64,000 bases of DNA from Melastoma dodecandrum. Taxonomy: Eukaryota > Streptophyta > Magnoliopsida > Myrtales > Melastomataceae. The stretch covers positions 248,001-312,000 of the forward strand of contig JARUPY010000107.1 in NCBI GenBank assembly GCA_029817715.1. The letters run 5' to 3'. The notes below the pieces were generated by a model. The model saw only the letters and a program-made list of their open reading frames with translations. It searched no databases and was not told the DNA's origin. The position numbers and the translations under genes are program-made. This document shows positions 23,144 to 34,671 of this stretch, piece by piece. Positions within the stretch are counted from its first letter, which is position 1. Each line of letters starts with the position of its first letter.

Positions 23144-25033
23144 ATGATCCTCCTCCTCCTCCTCCTGAAAACTATGGTGGTTATGCATATGCTTGTCCTG
23201 ATCCTCTTGTCCGGAGCTGACTTCGTCGTCCCCCAGTCGACCCCGGCTGGGACGAACTTCTCGTGCTCTGCCAGCCTTCCGGCGTCCTGCGACACTTTTG
23301 TGGCCTACTTCGCTCAGCCTCCCCTGTCCATGAACGTAGGGAACATATCCGACCTCTTCGGCGTCAGCCATCTGTCCATCGCTCAAGCCAGCAACCTCCC
23401 TTCTGAGGATAGCCGGCTGATCCCTCGCCAGGTGTTACTGGTTCCAGTGTCCTGTGCTTGTAATGGGACGCGCTACTTCGCCAACATCACGTACGAGATC
23501 AAGAAAGGGGATAGCTACTACTTGGTGTCCATCGACGTGTTCGAGAATCTCACAAATTGGCATGTCGTCGAGGACGCCAACCCGATGCTGGACCCACTTG
23601 CCCTCCAGGCCGGGAACAAAGTGATCTTCCCCTTGTTTTGTAAGTGCCCCTCGACAGAACAGAAGGCTCACGGGATCAACTACTTGATAAGCTATGTTTG
23701 GCAGCCCGACAACCAGGTCTCAACTGTCGCAAACACTTTCGGAGTGACGGCGGCCGATTTAGTCTCGGAGAACGGCATGAGTAATCTGACTGCAGTGATA
23801 TATCATCCACTGTTGATCCCAGTGACGCAGTTGCCAGTTCTGGCACAGAACCTGAGTCCTTCGGATGGAAGAGGCAAATCGAATCATGACTGGGTTCTTG
23901 TCACAGCCATCTCAGTCTCATGCAGTTCAGTTGTCTTGGCAATGCTACTGGGGCTTATTGTACTGTTTGTTCGTCGAAAGCCACACACAAGGCCGTCACT
24001 AGGCCGGAATGACTCGGCTTTGGAAACGACGGATTTGATGCAGATGAAGGGCTATGCAGGATTCGAAGAATTCGACCAGAAGACCAATACGGACAAGTTG
24101 CTCCCCGGGGTTTCCGGGTACTTGGGCAAGCTAATCGAGTACAATTTCAAGGTGGTTTCAGATGCGACCCTGGATTTCAGCGATCTCTGTCTCGTAGGTG
24201 GATCAGTGTATAAGGCGAACATAGACGGGCAACTAATGGCAGTGAAGAGATTCAAGGATGACAGCTCAGAGGAGCTTAAGATCTTGCAGCGAGTCAACCA
24301 CGCGAATCTCGTGAAATTGATGGGGATCTGCTATGACCTCCAGGGAAACTGCATCTTGCTTTACGAGTATGCGGAGAATGGATCGTTGGACAAATGGTTG
24401 TGCTGTCAGCACAAAACCACATCGTCCAATTCCTCCTCCTCGGGAGTCGTCCTTCTTACTTGGAGCCAACGGCTACGGGTCGCGCTAGATGTCGCTCACG
24501 GTCTGCAATACATGCACGAACATGCACAGCCTAGCATAGTCCATGGTGACATTAGGACAAGCAACATATTGCTGGACAAAAACTTCAAGGCCAAGATATC
24601 AAACTTTGCGATGGCACAATCGGCTTCAGACACGGTTTTCCTGAAGGTGGACGTCTTCGCGTTTGGGGTGATGATACTCGAGTTGCTCTCCGGCAAGAAG
24701 GTTATGGAGGCGAAAGAAGATGGCAAGATCCATATGTTATGGCAAGAGATCGGGGAAATCCTCAATGATCAGGTGAACCGAGATGTAAGGCTACGGAGCT
24801 GGATGGACTCGAGGATGGAAGGGATTTACCCGATCGAAGGGGCTGCGAACTTGGCTGCTCTGGCCAAGGCATGCACCCAGGAGAGGTCAACTGCCAGGCC
24901 AACCATGACCGAAATTGTCTTCAATCTATCAGTCCTCGTCCATGCTTTCTCGGACATGGGCGAAGGGTCTTGGACTTCGGGGCAGGAGCCAGAGGATGCT
25001 GTCCAAATCATTAGTTCGATCGCTGCTCGCTAA
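23144..25033 (+). CDS. LysM receptor-like pseudokinase, LYK4/LYK5/NFP (LYR) type
   Basis: This is probably a plasma-membrane receptor subunit for chitin or related N-acetylglucosamine oligomers, working with a kinase-active LYK partner. The intronless 629-residue protein has a signal peptide (about 1-28; Met11, 13 or 15 could also be the start). The LysM ectodomain follows, with C-x-C pairs at 104/106 and 166/168. A membrane span (about 250-276) and a kinase-like domain (about 330-600) complete it. Lys368 (AVKRF) is kept. The glycine loop is lost, HRD is HGD (467-469), DFG is SNF (486-488), and the activation segment is shortened so that KVDVFAFGV follows almost at once. It should therefore be catalytically dead, as is usual in this subfamily. 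A convergent, decayed relative lies just downstream. Subfamily is confident; the exact ortholog is not. Confidence 0.92.
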   Translation: MILLLLLLKTMVVMHMLVLILLSGADFVVPQSTPAGTNFSCSASLPASCDTFVAYFAQPPLSMNVGNISDLFGVSHLSIAQASNLPSEDSRLIPRQVLLVPVSCACNGTRYFANITYEIKKGDSYYLVSIDVFENLTNWHVVEDANPMLDPLALQAGNKVIFPLFCKCPSTEQKAHGINYLISYVWQPDNQVSTVANTFGVTAADLVSENGMSNLTAVIYHPLLIPVTQLPVLAQNLSPSDGRGKSNHDWVLVTAISVSCSSVVLAMLLGLIVLFVRRKPHTRPSLGRNDSALETTDLMQMKGYAGFEEFDQKTNTDKLLPGVSGYLGKLIEYNFKVVSDATLDFSDLCLVGGSVYKANIDGQLMAVKRFKDDSSEELKILQRVNHANLVKLMGICYDLQGNCILLYEYAENGSLDKWLCCQHKTTSSNSSSSGVVLLTWSQRLRVALDVAHGLQYMHEHAQPSIVHGDIRTSNILLDKNFKAKISNFAMAQSASDTVFLKVDVFAFGVMILELLSGKKVMEAKEDGKIHMLWQEIGEILNDQVNRDVRLRSWMDSRMEGIYPIEGAANLAALAKACTQERSTARPTMTEIVFNLSVLVHAFSDMGEGSWTSGQEPEDAVQIISSIAAR

Positions 25034-25129
25034 ACTTAACACTTGTTAACGTTGTTTCAAATAGGATTTGAGGCATAGATTTGTAATAAAGGTTACGTAA
25101 CAGAATTTCTAGCTGTGAATTAGATTAGA

Positions 25130-26298
25130 AGGAGAAGCTGCTGGGTGATTGCCAGATGCTGGGACATGTAGAAACTGTTGATAGAATCTGCACAACCTCG
25201 TCCATTGCTGGTCGTCTCTCCTCAGGCACTGTCGAATCAGTTTCATCACGACGATGCTTTGATGATCCGGAAATTGTTCCCCATGCCTTCTTAATAATCC
25301 GGCTTGATCCTATCGCCAACAATGGCAAACAAATACATTTTGCAGTCCCTGAGCAGCTCCTCCACTTCCTTTCCCATGATGTGCAACTTCACTGTGAAGA
25401 CGCCTTTATCTCCCTTGGCTGATCTCGCTGTGCTGAAATTCGTGATCTTTGCCTGGAAATTCTCATCAAGGAGAATACTTCTACTCGTTATGTTCTTGTG
25501 TATCAGTGAGGGAGTGGTAAAGCTATGGATATAGCTCAGTCCAACCAAGACATCTAATGCAATCAGAATTCTGCGATTCCAGCACAAGATCTTGTCGGCT
25601 GTCACCCATCTTTTCGCCACACCTGTATATCCGATCACTCAAGGGACCATTCACAGAATACTCGAAGACGAAGTACCAGCGGCTGTCATTAAAGCAGATA
25701 CTCACGAGCCGAATGACATTCATATGGTTGATCTTGTTCAGGATATTTATTTCCCTTATTTGAGTCTCCCCACTCATTTCTTTGACCACGACGTGGGAGG
25801 CGCCGATCATCCCTTGATAGACCGACCCCTTGATGCAACAAACCGAGCTGAAATGATCCATTGCTTGTTTGAGTTCTTTGTAGCCATAAACTTTGATCGA
25901 CCTAGTGATCCCGATATGTTCGCCTGCAGTACCTCCGATCCTTCTCCAGAGGTTGCCTTCACGACCGGTCCTTCACTTGGTTCGAGGTTGTTTGAAACAT
26001 CTTCAGGAACACCCCTTGGTTTCTCTTTTACCTTTCTGTGGTAATGCACAAACATGTAGGGGACAGTGCCCCCAATAACTAGCAGGATTGCATTTTCTGC
26101 GAGGAACACAGTGATTGCGTAAACCCACTTAGTCCTCAAGCGATTAGTAGGAGATGTTGGTGACAGCGGTCCCAACAATGGCTGTTGTGATGGAAATGGA
26201 GGAGGCGACATGATTTGAGAAACGGAGGGTGGACTATGCAATGGAACTCGTAATGTCCGTAATGGAAAGATCTCAAAATTTTGCTCCTTTGTGTCCAT
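25130..26298 (-). pseudogene. Decayed LysM receptor-like kinase, membrane span and kinase half
   Basis: Minus-strand pieces in changing frames give a proline-rich stalk (PPPFPSQQPLLGPLSPTSP) and a membrane span (WVYAITVFLAENAILLVIGG). Kinase-like blocks follow: GSVYQGMIGASHVVVKEMSG, INHMNVIRLVSICF, SLIHKNITSRSILLDENFQA and KITNFSTARSAKGD. The HRD position reads HKN and DFG reads TNF, as in LYK4/LYK5-type pseudokinases. The LysM ectodomain is absent upstream and there are several frameshifts, so this is a truncated pseudogene. It lies tail to tail with the intact receptor gene, which suggests an inverted local duplication in this receptor family. Confidence 0.8.
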
Positions 26299-26599
26299 TG
26301 GCCATCAATGTCCTCCAAGCATCTACCCTGTTACACAAAGAGCCTTGCAGACAGGCTTCTGTGAAGCAAAATATACGAAACGTGTACCGAAATGATTCAT
26401 ACGACACAAGAAATTTACAGTGGTTTGGACAGCTTTGCCTATGTTCACTCTCATCAAGAATTTGGATGGCTATCAATAGAACGAAACATAGTAATAATTA
26501 CAGAATGTGATGCGCAATCAACCTTTTACATACAGACTAGAACGTTCTGCATCAAAAGTGTCTCGTTGCACGTGTTAACGGGACTAATAAAGGTAACCA

Positions 26600-27110
26600 A
26601 GTTTTAGAACGTTTCTCTCGGAAAGTGTCCTCGCCTGCACAACTCCTCACAACAACTTCCATTTGGAAGTTTCTCTCCGGTGGTGTCCTCACCTACATAG
26701 CAGCCCCGTACGACTTCCCTTCGGATGTTTCACTCCGACGGTGTCCTCACCTTCACAGCATTCAGCTGTGACTTCACTTGCGCAGTCCCTCGAGACAATA
26801 ACTTCGTGGCAAACCCTACGCGAGAAGACAACAACCTATGTCTTAGGTTCTTGCACACACAGAACGTTATACTACAGAAAACTGGTCTGTCCATCACTTT
26901 TTGTGCTCTTGAAGTATCTCCCCTTTCTCTCCGGCCCACAACATGTTGGTACGCCACCCGCCAATTGTGCTCTCCTCCAATGCTTCCGACCGGAGTCTCT
27001 CGTGGCCTCCAAGTCACCCTACCAAAAGGCTTCATCAACTCTACAATTTTCTACAGCTCACGTCCCTTGTGTGTGACTAACAAAACTAAAAAACACGAGA
27101 ACGAAAAATC
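26600..27110. repeat. Imperfect direct repeats, about 75 bp each
   Basis: Units sharing TTTCTCTCCGGTGGTGTCCT (variants near 26610, 26670 and 26730) recur about three times. They could be part of a decayed LTR. No coding content is supported. Confidence 0.45.
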
Positions 27111-27580
27111 ATAAAATCGGAGCAAACTCTCTCTAAAATTTACACAATGATAAACAGTTGTTAGTGTAGCCGAATGACCCCCTTATCTATACACAAAATT
27201 CTAGACTAACTTAACAAAAATACCTTTTGTACGAGTAATAAAATAAATAATTGATTTATGTTATCAACTTTATCGAGCTCGAACCCACTTGTGTTCGTGA
27301 TAGGCTCCACTCATTTACACCGTTAGACGGAACTTGGAGTGTACATTAAACAACATTGAGGAACGTTAGTTGTTAATATTTTTAGAAATTATTATTTTTA
27401 TCTGGAATAAATAAGTTTTAACTAGTCAAATCTTGTTGCTTTTCAATTTAGCGGCATAACGTTTTCTTCTACAATTATGTAATTTTTTCTTTTGGCCTAA
27501 CATTCGACGTATTCTGGTTTTCCGTCCATCTGCCAATTTTTGCTGCAATTTTCATTCTTGAATTGAAGTTTACAGGATCA
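27111..27580. other. Intergenic, no gene seen
   Basis: AT-rich sequence downstream of the P450 gene, probably including its 3' UTR. Nothing else is recognised. Confidence 0.4.
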
Positions 27581-29422
27581 TCACAACGCCGGAAACGGCT
27601 CCAGCCTCGCCACTGGCAAACATACCAAGGGATGAGCCATTGGAAGTGTAAGCCCGGCCCCTTCTGTCATGTCTACTGTGTCCTTTCCTCCAACCAAACC
27701 CCAGTCGAAGCATTGTATCAACGTAGCCACACTCGTCTGCACAACCTGCAATGCCAGCGCTGTCCCCGGGCAACTCCTCCTCCCACTCCCGAATGGCATC
27801 AGCTCAAAATGCTGGCCCCTCACGTCCATCTGGTTCCTCCCGCTGCTTTCCTCAACCAGGAACCTCTCTGGGAGGAACTCCAGAGGATTCTCCCAGTAAC
27901 TGGGATCCCTCATGATCGCCCACACATTGATGAACAAGCGAGTCTTGGCAGGGATGTCGTATCCTCTGATATTGCAGCTCTCAGATGACTCCCTCACGAT
28001 CATCGGACCAGTTGGGTGCAGTCGTAGCGTTTCCTTGACTATGGCTTGGAGGTATGGAAGGTTTGTAATGTCCGATTCTTCCACGAGTCTCGACATTCCA
28101 ACCACGGAATCTATCTCCTGTGTCGCTCTCCACATGATATTGGGGTGGTTTATCAGCTCTGCAAGTGCCCACTGCGTCGTTAGGGCAGCCGTGTCGGTCC
28201 CCGCCGCGAAAATGTTCTGTTTTTTTGAACGTTTGGGATTAATACTGATGCAGTAGGAGACAGATATATCAAAATTCAAACAGAAGAACGCAGTATGACA
28301 TCCAATCGTAGAAATGCAACTGAACTGAACAGCCATATCAATGGCCAGTATTAGAACTTCCAGTTAGCTGTGATTGATTATGCTCAACTCGGTTGACCGT
28401 TACCAGGCCAGCAGCATGAGCGGAAAACTATCATACATCTACCAAAACGAGTTGTTCAGATATAATTGTGACAACATTTATTATATCAATGAGAGGGAGA
28501 GGGGCATCACCAGGATGAACGCCTTGATGTTCTCTCTGGTCAATTTCATCTCTGCATTCGGGTCCAGAGATATGTCGAGTAAGACGTGGAGCAGATCTTT
28601 GGCCGCGCTCTGTTTGGCCTTACCCTCACCCTTCCGATCTTCCTCGTGCTCTTTGATGATCCTCTCTACCAATGAGTCGAACCTGCGGTGCACTTTGTCG
28701 ACCCGTTTCCTGAAACCCTGCAAGTCAAGATTCTTGCAAAACCAAATGTAATCCGACAGATTGAACTTCCCAGTCAGCTCAGCCATCTCTTTCACAACCT
28801 TCGCCATCTCATCGGCCTCGCCTCCGCTGTCCGAGCACGTTGTGCTCATCATCATCCTAGTTACCACGTTCATCGCCATCTTAATCAACTCATTTCCCAC
28901 ATCGACGGATTCCTTGCGTTCCGCCTTCCTTAAGACGAGCGCGACCAGCCTACGGAGCTCCTCCCGTCGAGCCGGGAGGAGCGAATCGATCCTCGGGCCA
29001 CTGAGCAGCTCCGTCATGCAGAGCTTCTTCATGAACTTCCAGTAGGGGCCGTAGGGGGCGAAGGAGAAGTCCTGAGATCCATACGTGATGCGGTCCACAA
29101 TAGCCAGCTGGGGCCTGTCGGAGAAGGAGGCCTCGTGAGTCTTGAGGAATTCCCTGGCCACGTCGGCGGAGGAGACGACGACACAAGGGACCGATCCAAG
29201 AAGGACCCGGATGAGGGGGCCGTGGCGGTTGGCGAGCTTGTGAAGGGACTGGTGAGGGATGGGAGCAAGGAGGTGGAGGTGGCCGATGATGGGGAGGGAA
29301 GCAGGGCTAGGAGGGTGGTGGACACTCGAAGAGATCTTCCTGAAGACGGCGCGAAGGGCGAGGAGGGAGAGGAGGCCGGTGAGGGAGAGGAGAATGTAGT
29401 AGGATGGAAGTTGGTCAGCCAT
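27581..29422 (-). CDS. Cytochrome P450, CYP93 family (CYP93A-like)
   Basis: This is a membrane-bound plant monooxygenase on the ER. CYP93 enzymes act on flavonoid and isoflavonoid-type compounds, but the substrate cannot be read from the sequence. Two exons are 29422-28511 and 28213-27581, joined in phase 0 by a GT-AG intron, for 514 residues, a normal family length. Visible are an N-terminal membrane anchor, a proline hinge ([18 protein letters not shown]), and [15 protein letters not shown] (C helix). AAGTDT (308-313, I helix), ETLR (366-369), LPERF and [10 protein letters not shown] with heme Cys453 follow. [15 protein letters not shown] and [15 protein letters not shown] are close to legume CYP93A proteins as I remember them. 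A CYP93B flavone synthase II is the alternative. All core residues are present and the gene looks intact. Confidence 0.92.
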
Positions 29423-31539
29423 GGCTAAAGGAAGGTCTTCACCAGACGGACACCAAGTGGGGATTGAGGGGAGGGGAATTTATATGCAAAACAAATTAAA
29501 TAACAGACGACCGCCCCAATTAGAGGCCGGCAGGAATGGAACACCCCACATGCATACAACCAAACGTTCATATAAAAAGAAAATCCAAGTGCAGGTTTTG
29601 CCTGTTGATTGCTTGTGGCTAAAAGCAAACTACCAAATATATAACTTTTTTTTTTTTTTGGCTCTATTTTGTCTTGTACGTTCATTTTCGGACATCGCGG
29701 TCGAAGGAGTTTCCCGGGGGGAAATGGTCATAACTTCTTTTGCTACATATTTGGAGGGAAAGGAGGAAGCCGCACTAAAATGTCGTGGACTTAGTAAAAG
29801 CGATACTACACCCATGAACAGTTTAGCAACACCTTAATACTTTACTAATCGAACATTTACTTAGTGCATTGTTAAAATTTTTAATAAAGATGTACTAACA
29901 TTTTACTAAACTTTTTAATAATTTTGTAATTTATCAAACTATTTTAGTAAAAAGATAAAATTTAATAAGTAAACTTACTTACGCGGCATTTTAGCGACTT
30001 CCCAGAAACGATGGACAAGTTGAATGTGTCAAGTCCTTGACAGACTGTTGGAGATGGCGAAAGGATGTCGGTTCCCTTTTGCTCTTTTTCTGCTGGGACA
30101 AAGTTTTGATCTTATGAAACAAAAGAAAAGGGTGGGTGTTGTTGAGCCGGCGTGAGTGATGGATGATTAATTTGACTTCTTCCCTTGCCCTTTTTTGTGG
30201 AAATGAAGGGGGATGAATATGATTGATTTATCCTACCACCACCACCACCACCACCCTCCTCCTCCTGCCGGCCCAACTTGCGGACGTTTGAGTCAAGCTT
30301 TGTTACGGTGTTTTTTTTTTTTTTAAAAAAAAAAAAGCAAATTACGGGCGTGAAGTTCGTAAAAATTCGTTATATAAGTCACTACCTCTTAAATTGAATG
30401 GACGTCGGCCACTATAAACAGCAGTTTCCTCCTGTCTCAAATTATTTATTTAACATCTCCTCACTTTTCAACGATCCATATCTTAACCCTGAATTGTCGT
30501 CATTTTTTCTTTAAATAAAGACATCCTTGTTTGTAATGACGAGTTAGAGATATATGACGAATTTACGAATATTTTACTGTAATTCGCAAAATCTTTAAAA
30601 CTAAATAATATCGTAACTGTGTTAGTTCAGTCTCCCTTTTCTCACTATCAAGTTAGAAATACATGAGGAATTTACAAACATTTTATCATAATTTACAAAT
30701 TTTTTAAAACTGACGCGTTGTATTTCTCCGGAGATTCCTTCTTTGGTCTAATTAATCGATCCCGAATACTTACTTTATTGGGTTAGAAGAATCTTTCACA
30801 AGAAAAACTTTTAACTCATTCGCCCCGTTAATCACATCCAATATCGATTTTTTTTTATTTGATTAGCTCATACATTTTTAATTAAAGATGGAGCGATCAG
30901 CAACTACATAATCGAGATCCACGACAACTCCTTCTTTTTAATTCATTTATTATATGACGTCAATTTACATTAGAAGATATTTACATGAATGTGTTTTCTT
31001 CACCCTACACAGGAGTGAGTGATGTGAGGAACAGCGGAATCCACCGTCCCGGCCTTATAGCTCGTGTGGTGGATAACGTTGGGAACGGAATGAGATTGGA
31101 GAGTGGTCTTACTTCACCTTCTGTTATTTAACAAATAATAATAATAAATCCGATAAAATCAAGGGTTAAAAAGTGCGCCACGCGGTTTTAAAATATTTTG
31201 TTTAACTTATCATAAGTTAAATTGAATACTTCTCCTAACAACATTGAAATCATGTGATCTACCATAATATAATTGTCAATATGTGCCGGTGAAATAGAAT
31301 TTTCTTCATGATTTGTTCTAGAAACTTCGGGGTTTTTATGTTCGTTCATATGTCATACCTTGTTCCGATAAAACAAAGTGATCTAAATTATATGAGAAAC
31401 ATAAAATAAATACCCAATATTTTTTCATGATCACGAGAAAAAATGGTTGGAATTGGAGAGAAAAACATGTTCATGAAAGATGACATCTCTAGGAATGAAT
31501 GTTTTATGCTGCTCAAGATCATAAAATTTATAATTCTTT
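29423..31539. other. Intergenic with low-complexity sites, no gene seen
   Basis: The first few hundred bases are the likely promoter of the P450 gene. The rest is AT-rich. A (CCA)n run lies at about 30235-30256. A perfect T14-A12 run at 30311-30336 could fold back on itself. The right end may already belong to the decayed copia element. Confidence 0.4.
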
Positions 31540-32288
31540 GGTTTCTAATAGATCCTAAAAACACACTTTAAATTTCTATAATCGAAATTCTTTAAATCAT
31601 GTTTCATTATTGATGCGAAACTTAAACACCCAAAAATACTTAGATATTGATGTCACGATTTCTTGCAAAATAAAACCTCAAAAGTTCTTTTTGGTTCAAC
31701 GCCCAAATTGAAAATCAAAGCATAAGCAACATTCAAAAGATGTTGATGTTTTCTCTCCACAGTGTCATTTTGTTGAATTTCAACATAACTTGCTTGACGT
31801 ATTGCACGCTTTTCTCTATAAAATCTGCTTAATATGTATTATATATTTCGTTTGTCAAACCTTAAAACCTTAACAAAAAGAGAAAGGTGATTTGCACCAT
31901 ATTGTAGAAAATTAAAATTATTATAACAACTTCAAATTTTGCTTTCATCAAATGAACCCATGTAACACAACTACGATCATCAACTATAGTTAGAAAATAA
32001 TATAACATTCAAAGAATGGATAAAACATTGTCCCAGATATCACAATGCATCCGATCAAAATGATTTTAGATGTTTGTTGAAGCTTTGGAAATATCAAAGG
32101 TTTTTGTTCACATAAATACAAGTCGAAGCATTTATCATTTCTAAAACTAGGATCAACTCATAATTTGCTTGTGCAACCTTGAGTTTGTTTACAAATGGAT
32201 GTCCTAACCTAAAATGACAAATGTCTAAAGTGGAATTCAAATTGACTGAGTGCATTTTCATTCGCAAACATTGTGACATATCTATATA
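31540..32288 (-). mobile_element. Old, decayed Ty1/copia fragment (left part)
   Basis: Minus-strand remnants read DICHFRLGHPFVNKLKVA (GAG-pre-integrase region) near 32150-32220. VERKHQHLLNVAYALIFNLG (integrase region) lies near 31700-31790. The frame is broken in many places. The fragment is cut at 32288 by the Sirevirus-like element, and a matching remnant resumes at 43411. Confidence 0.7.
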
Positions 32289-34305
32289 TGTTGGATCGTT
32301 CAGGAACACTAAGAGGGGGGTGAATTAGTGTTTTTCACTTTTTCGCCCTTTCTTGGTGTAAGCGGAAGCGTACTGTATCATAGCAGAGCGTTTCTCAGAA
32401 TGAGAAATACTTTACTGTAACTGTTTCGATTTTGTCGAATAGGTTTTCGTACTAGTGTTGCGCGATCGTAATGAACACAGTGATTTATAGTGGTTCGGCC
32501 TTAATTGACCTACGTCCACTTTCCACCAACAAGGTGATTCCACTATATAAAATAATGGGTGCAAAAAGCCCTTGCATTAGGCGTATGTTCCTCTCACAAA
32601 GTGAGATTTAGAATCCTGTACAATAGATGATCACTGCAGACAACGGTCAGCTCCTCACACAGTGGACGTCTTCTCGTGTCCAACAGAATGATGCTCACGC
32701 TCAGCAGTTGATTGCTCAAAGGATTCGCACACAGCTCGTTGTCGCTTAATATAAACCTGACTATCAAAGCAGAGAGACAACGTTGTATTAGTATATAAAT
32801 CCTCACAGATAATTCCTTACAGTGAAGAATGGCTTCTCAGAAAGCAGCCCGTTTCTGCTTCATAGCGAAGGAATGCTTCGGCACTTGTTTGCTCAGAAGA
32901 GAATTTCCACAAAGATTTCGTCCCTTCTCAGGATGATCCTGTCTATAAGCGCAAGAGAGACAACCACAAAGTTGATCAAATAGATCACCACAAAGATCAC
33001 GAAGAGAAGAACCACAAAGATCATAAAGAGAACCATAAAGACCACTTAGAAGGTATCCGTCCTACACTCAGTTCGGACGTGCACGGTTACCACAGCCGTG
33101 ACTCACTGCACTGCACACCCAGTGCCTAGGGTGGAATTTTCCGATCCGTTGGCTTCCACGGAACCTGCTTTACTAACCCTCTGTATCAGGCGTTCAAGAC
33201 TTCTGCACAGCACCCCTGTGCCCGGGAGGAACTCTTTCCACTCCGGCGGCGTTCCCAACTCCTGCTCTACCCTACAGGCACGAGACTTCTGGCGCGCACC
33301 CCGCAAGTGCCTGTCTAACTGCTCAAACTCCGTAGGCTCGAGAGTTCCCTGCGAAAAGACACGACAAGAACGGCTTCTTGCCGATGGGTCAGCAACCGGT
33401 TACTGCAATCAGCACAGGTATTCACTTAGCTTCCCTCAGACGATTCGCCGGCTGCTCGTTGAACGCACCGAGGATACCTAGTCCCTCTCAGACGATCAAA
33501 GGATCTGACCTTAGCCCCTTGACACTCTCATACGCAGCTTGCAAGAGAAAGAACCAGGAGACACTTAACACCTTCCGCTCTCCGTCGACGCACAAAGCTC
33601 ACTTAGACCACTTAGACCACTTAGGCCACACAAACGCACAAAGGCAGAGAGAAAATGTCGTCCTTGGTCTGATTATAACGGAGAAAGAAGCATAAGAGAC
33701 GTCCAGGCAATCTTCGAGATTTGTTGCCAAAACTGGCAGCCAGGATTCAGCAACAGTCTGCTCAACGTTTGCTGTGCCATAGAAGGAAAGACACCAACGG
33801 TAACTTCCTTTACTCATCTCAATCAAATAAATTATTTCCAATCTCCAACATCTTATCATAATCATATCTAATCGATTATGATAATCAAATGTATTCGATT
33901 TGATATTTTCTCCCTTTACAGTGAGATATTGCTGTAGGGAATCAGAGAGATATATTGTTTCCAAAACTAACATTTGGAAAGGTAATCTCAATATATTTTG
34001 TTGCCTAAGTACTTATAATAAGATCATTAGGCTATATTAAATGAACCTAGACGCTCAGACTAATAATCTGAGATAGATTAAACTGAATCTTAGAATAAAT
34101 TGTGGTTATCAAAAATATGTTTTCATATTTTCAATGTTCACACGTAATGTTACAGGAACCGCTTACTGTAATACAACAATATATAGTTGTGGTTCAGCAA
34201 CACATTGCTCAAGCTCATCACGAAAGGATGAACATAACTTGTGAATCGTTACTACTGACCACCAGTAGCGCATTGTTTAAGTTCATCATCAAAACCAGGT
34301 CAACA
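32289..34305 (-). repeat. LTR of the Sirevirus-like element (3' LTR in element sense)
   Basis: This 2017-bp copy is very similar to 41360-43405. The copies differ mainly by single bases and by the number of AAGAACCACAAAGATCA-type units near 33005-33050. Confidence 0.93.
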
Positions 34306-34430
34306 TTCTCCCCCTTTCTGATGATGACAAAATATGATGATTTGACTTAGGGATCGAGCTTGTTTCTCAACTCCCCCTTTAACACTCCCCTTAACTCCCC
34401 CTGAACTTATTATTCTCCCCCTTTTTGTCA
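34306..34430 (-). other. Cluster of polypurine tracts next to the 3' LTR
   Basis: Plus-strand CTCCCCCTTTCTG beside the LTR reads AGAAAGGGGGAG on the coding strand. Similar tracts recur at about 34370, 34385, 34395 and 34412-34425 (CTCCCCCTTTTT). Repeated polypurine tracts are a known mark of Sireviruses. Confidence 0.75.
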
Positions 34431-34671
34431 CATCAAAAAGAAAAGAAAAGATGATAGCAAAGGATGGTTTTATTGCTAGTGCAGCAAAGATATGCTAGCA
34501 CTCAAAAGACTGTCAACAGCAGCCAACAGATGCTGCAATGCATCAAAACCAAACTGTTTCATAACAAGAACAGTAGCAGTAGAAGAGCAAAGCTCATTCC
34601 TAAACAACCAGAAGGCAAGAACATGTAAAGATAAAGAGGAGAGTAGCTCAATCCTCAGCGGAGAGCATAGC

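Noticed and set aside
30311..30336. T14-A12 run as a terminator or RNA hairpin
   Set aside because: Homopolymer runs are common in AT-rich plant intergenic DNA, and no gene or RNA ends here.
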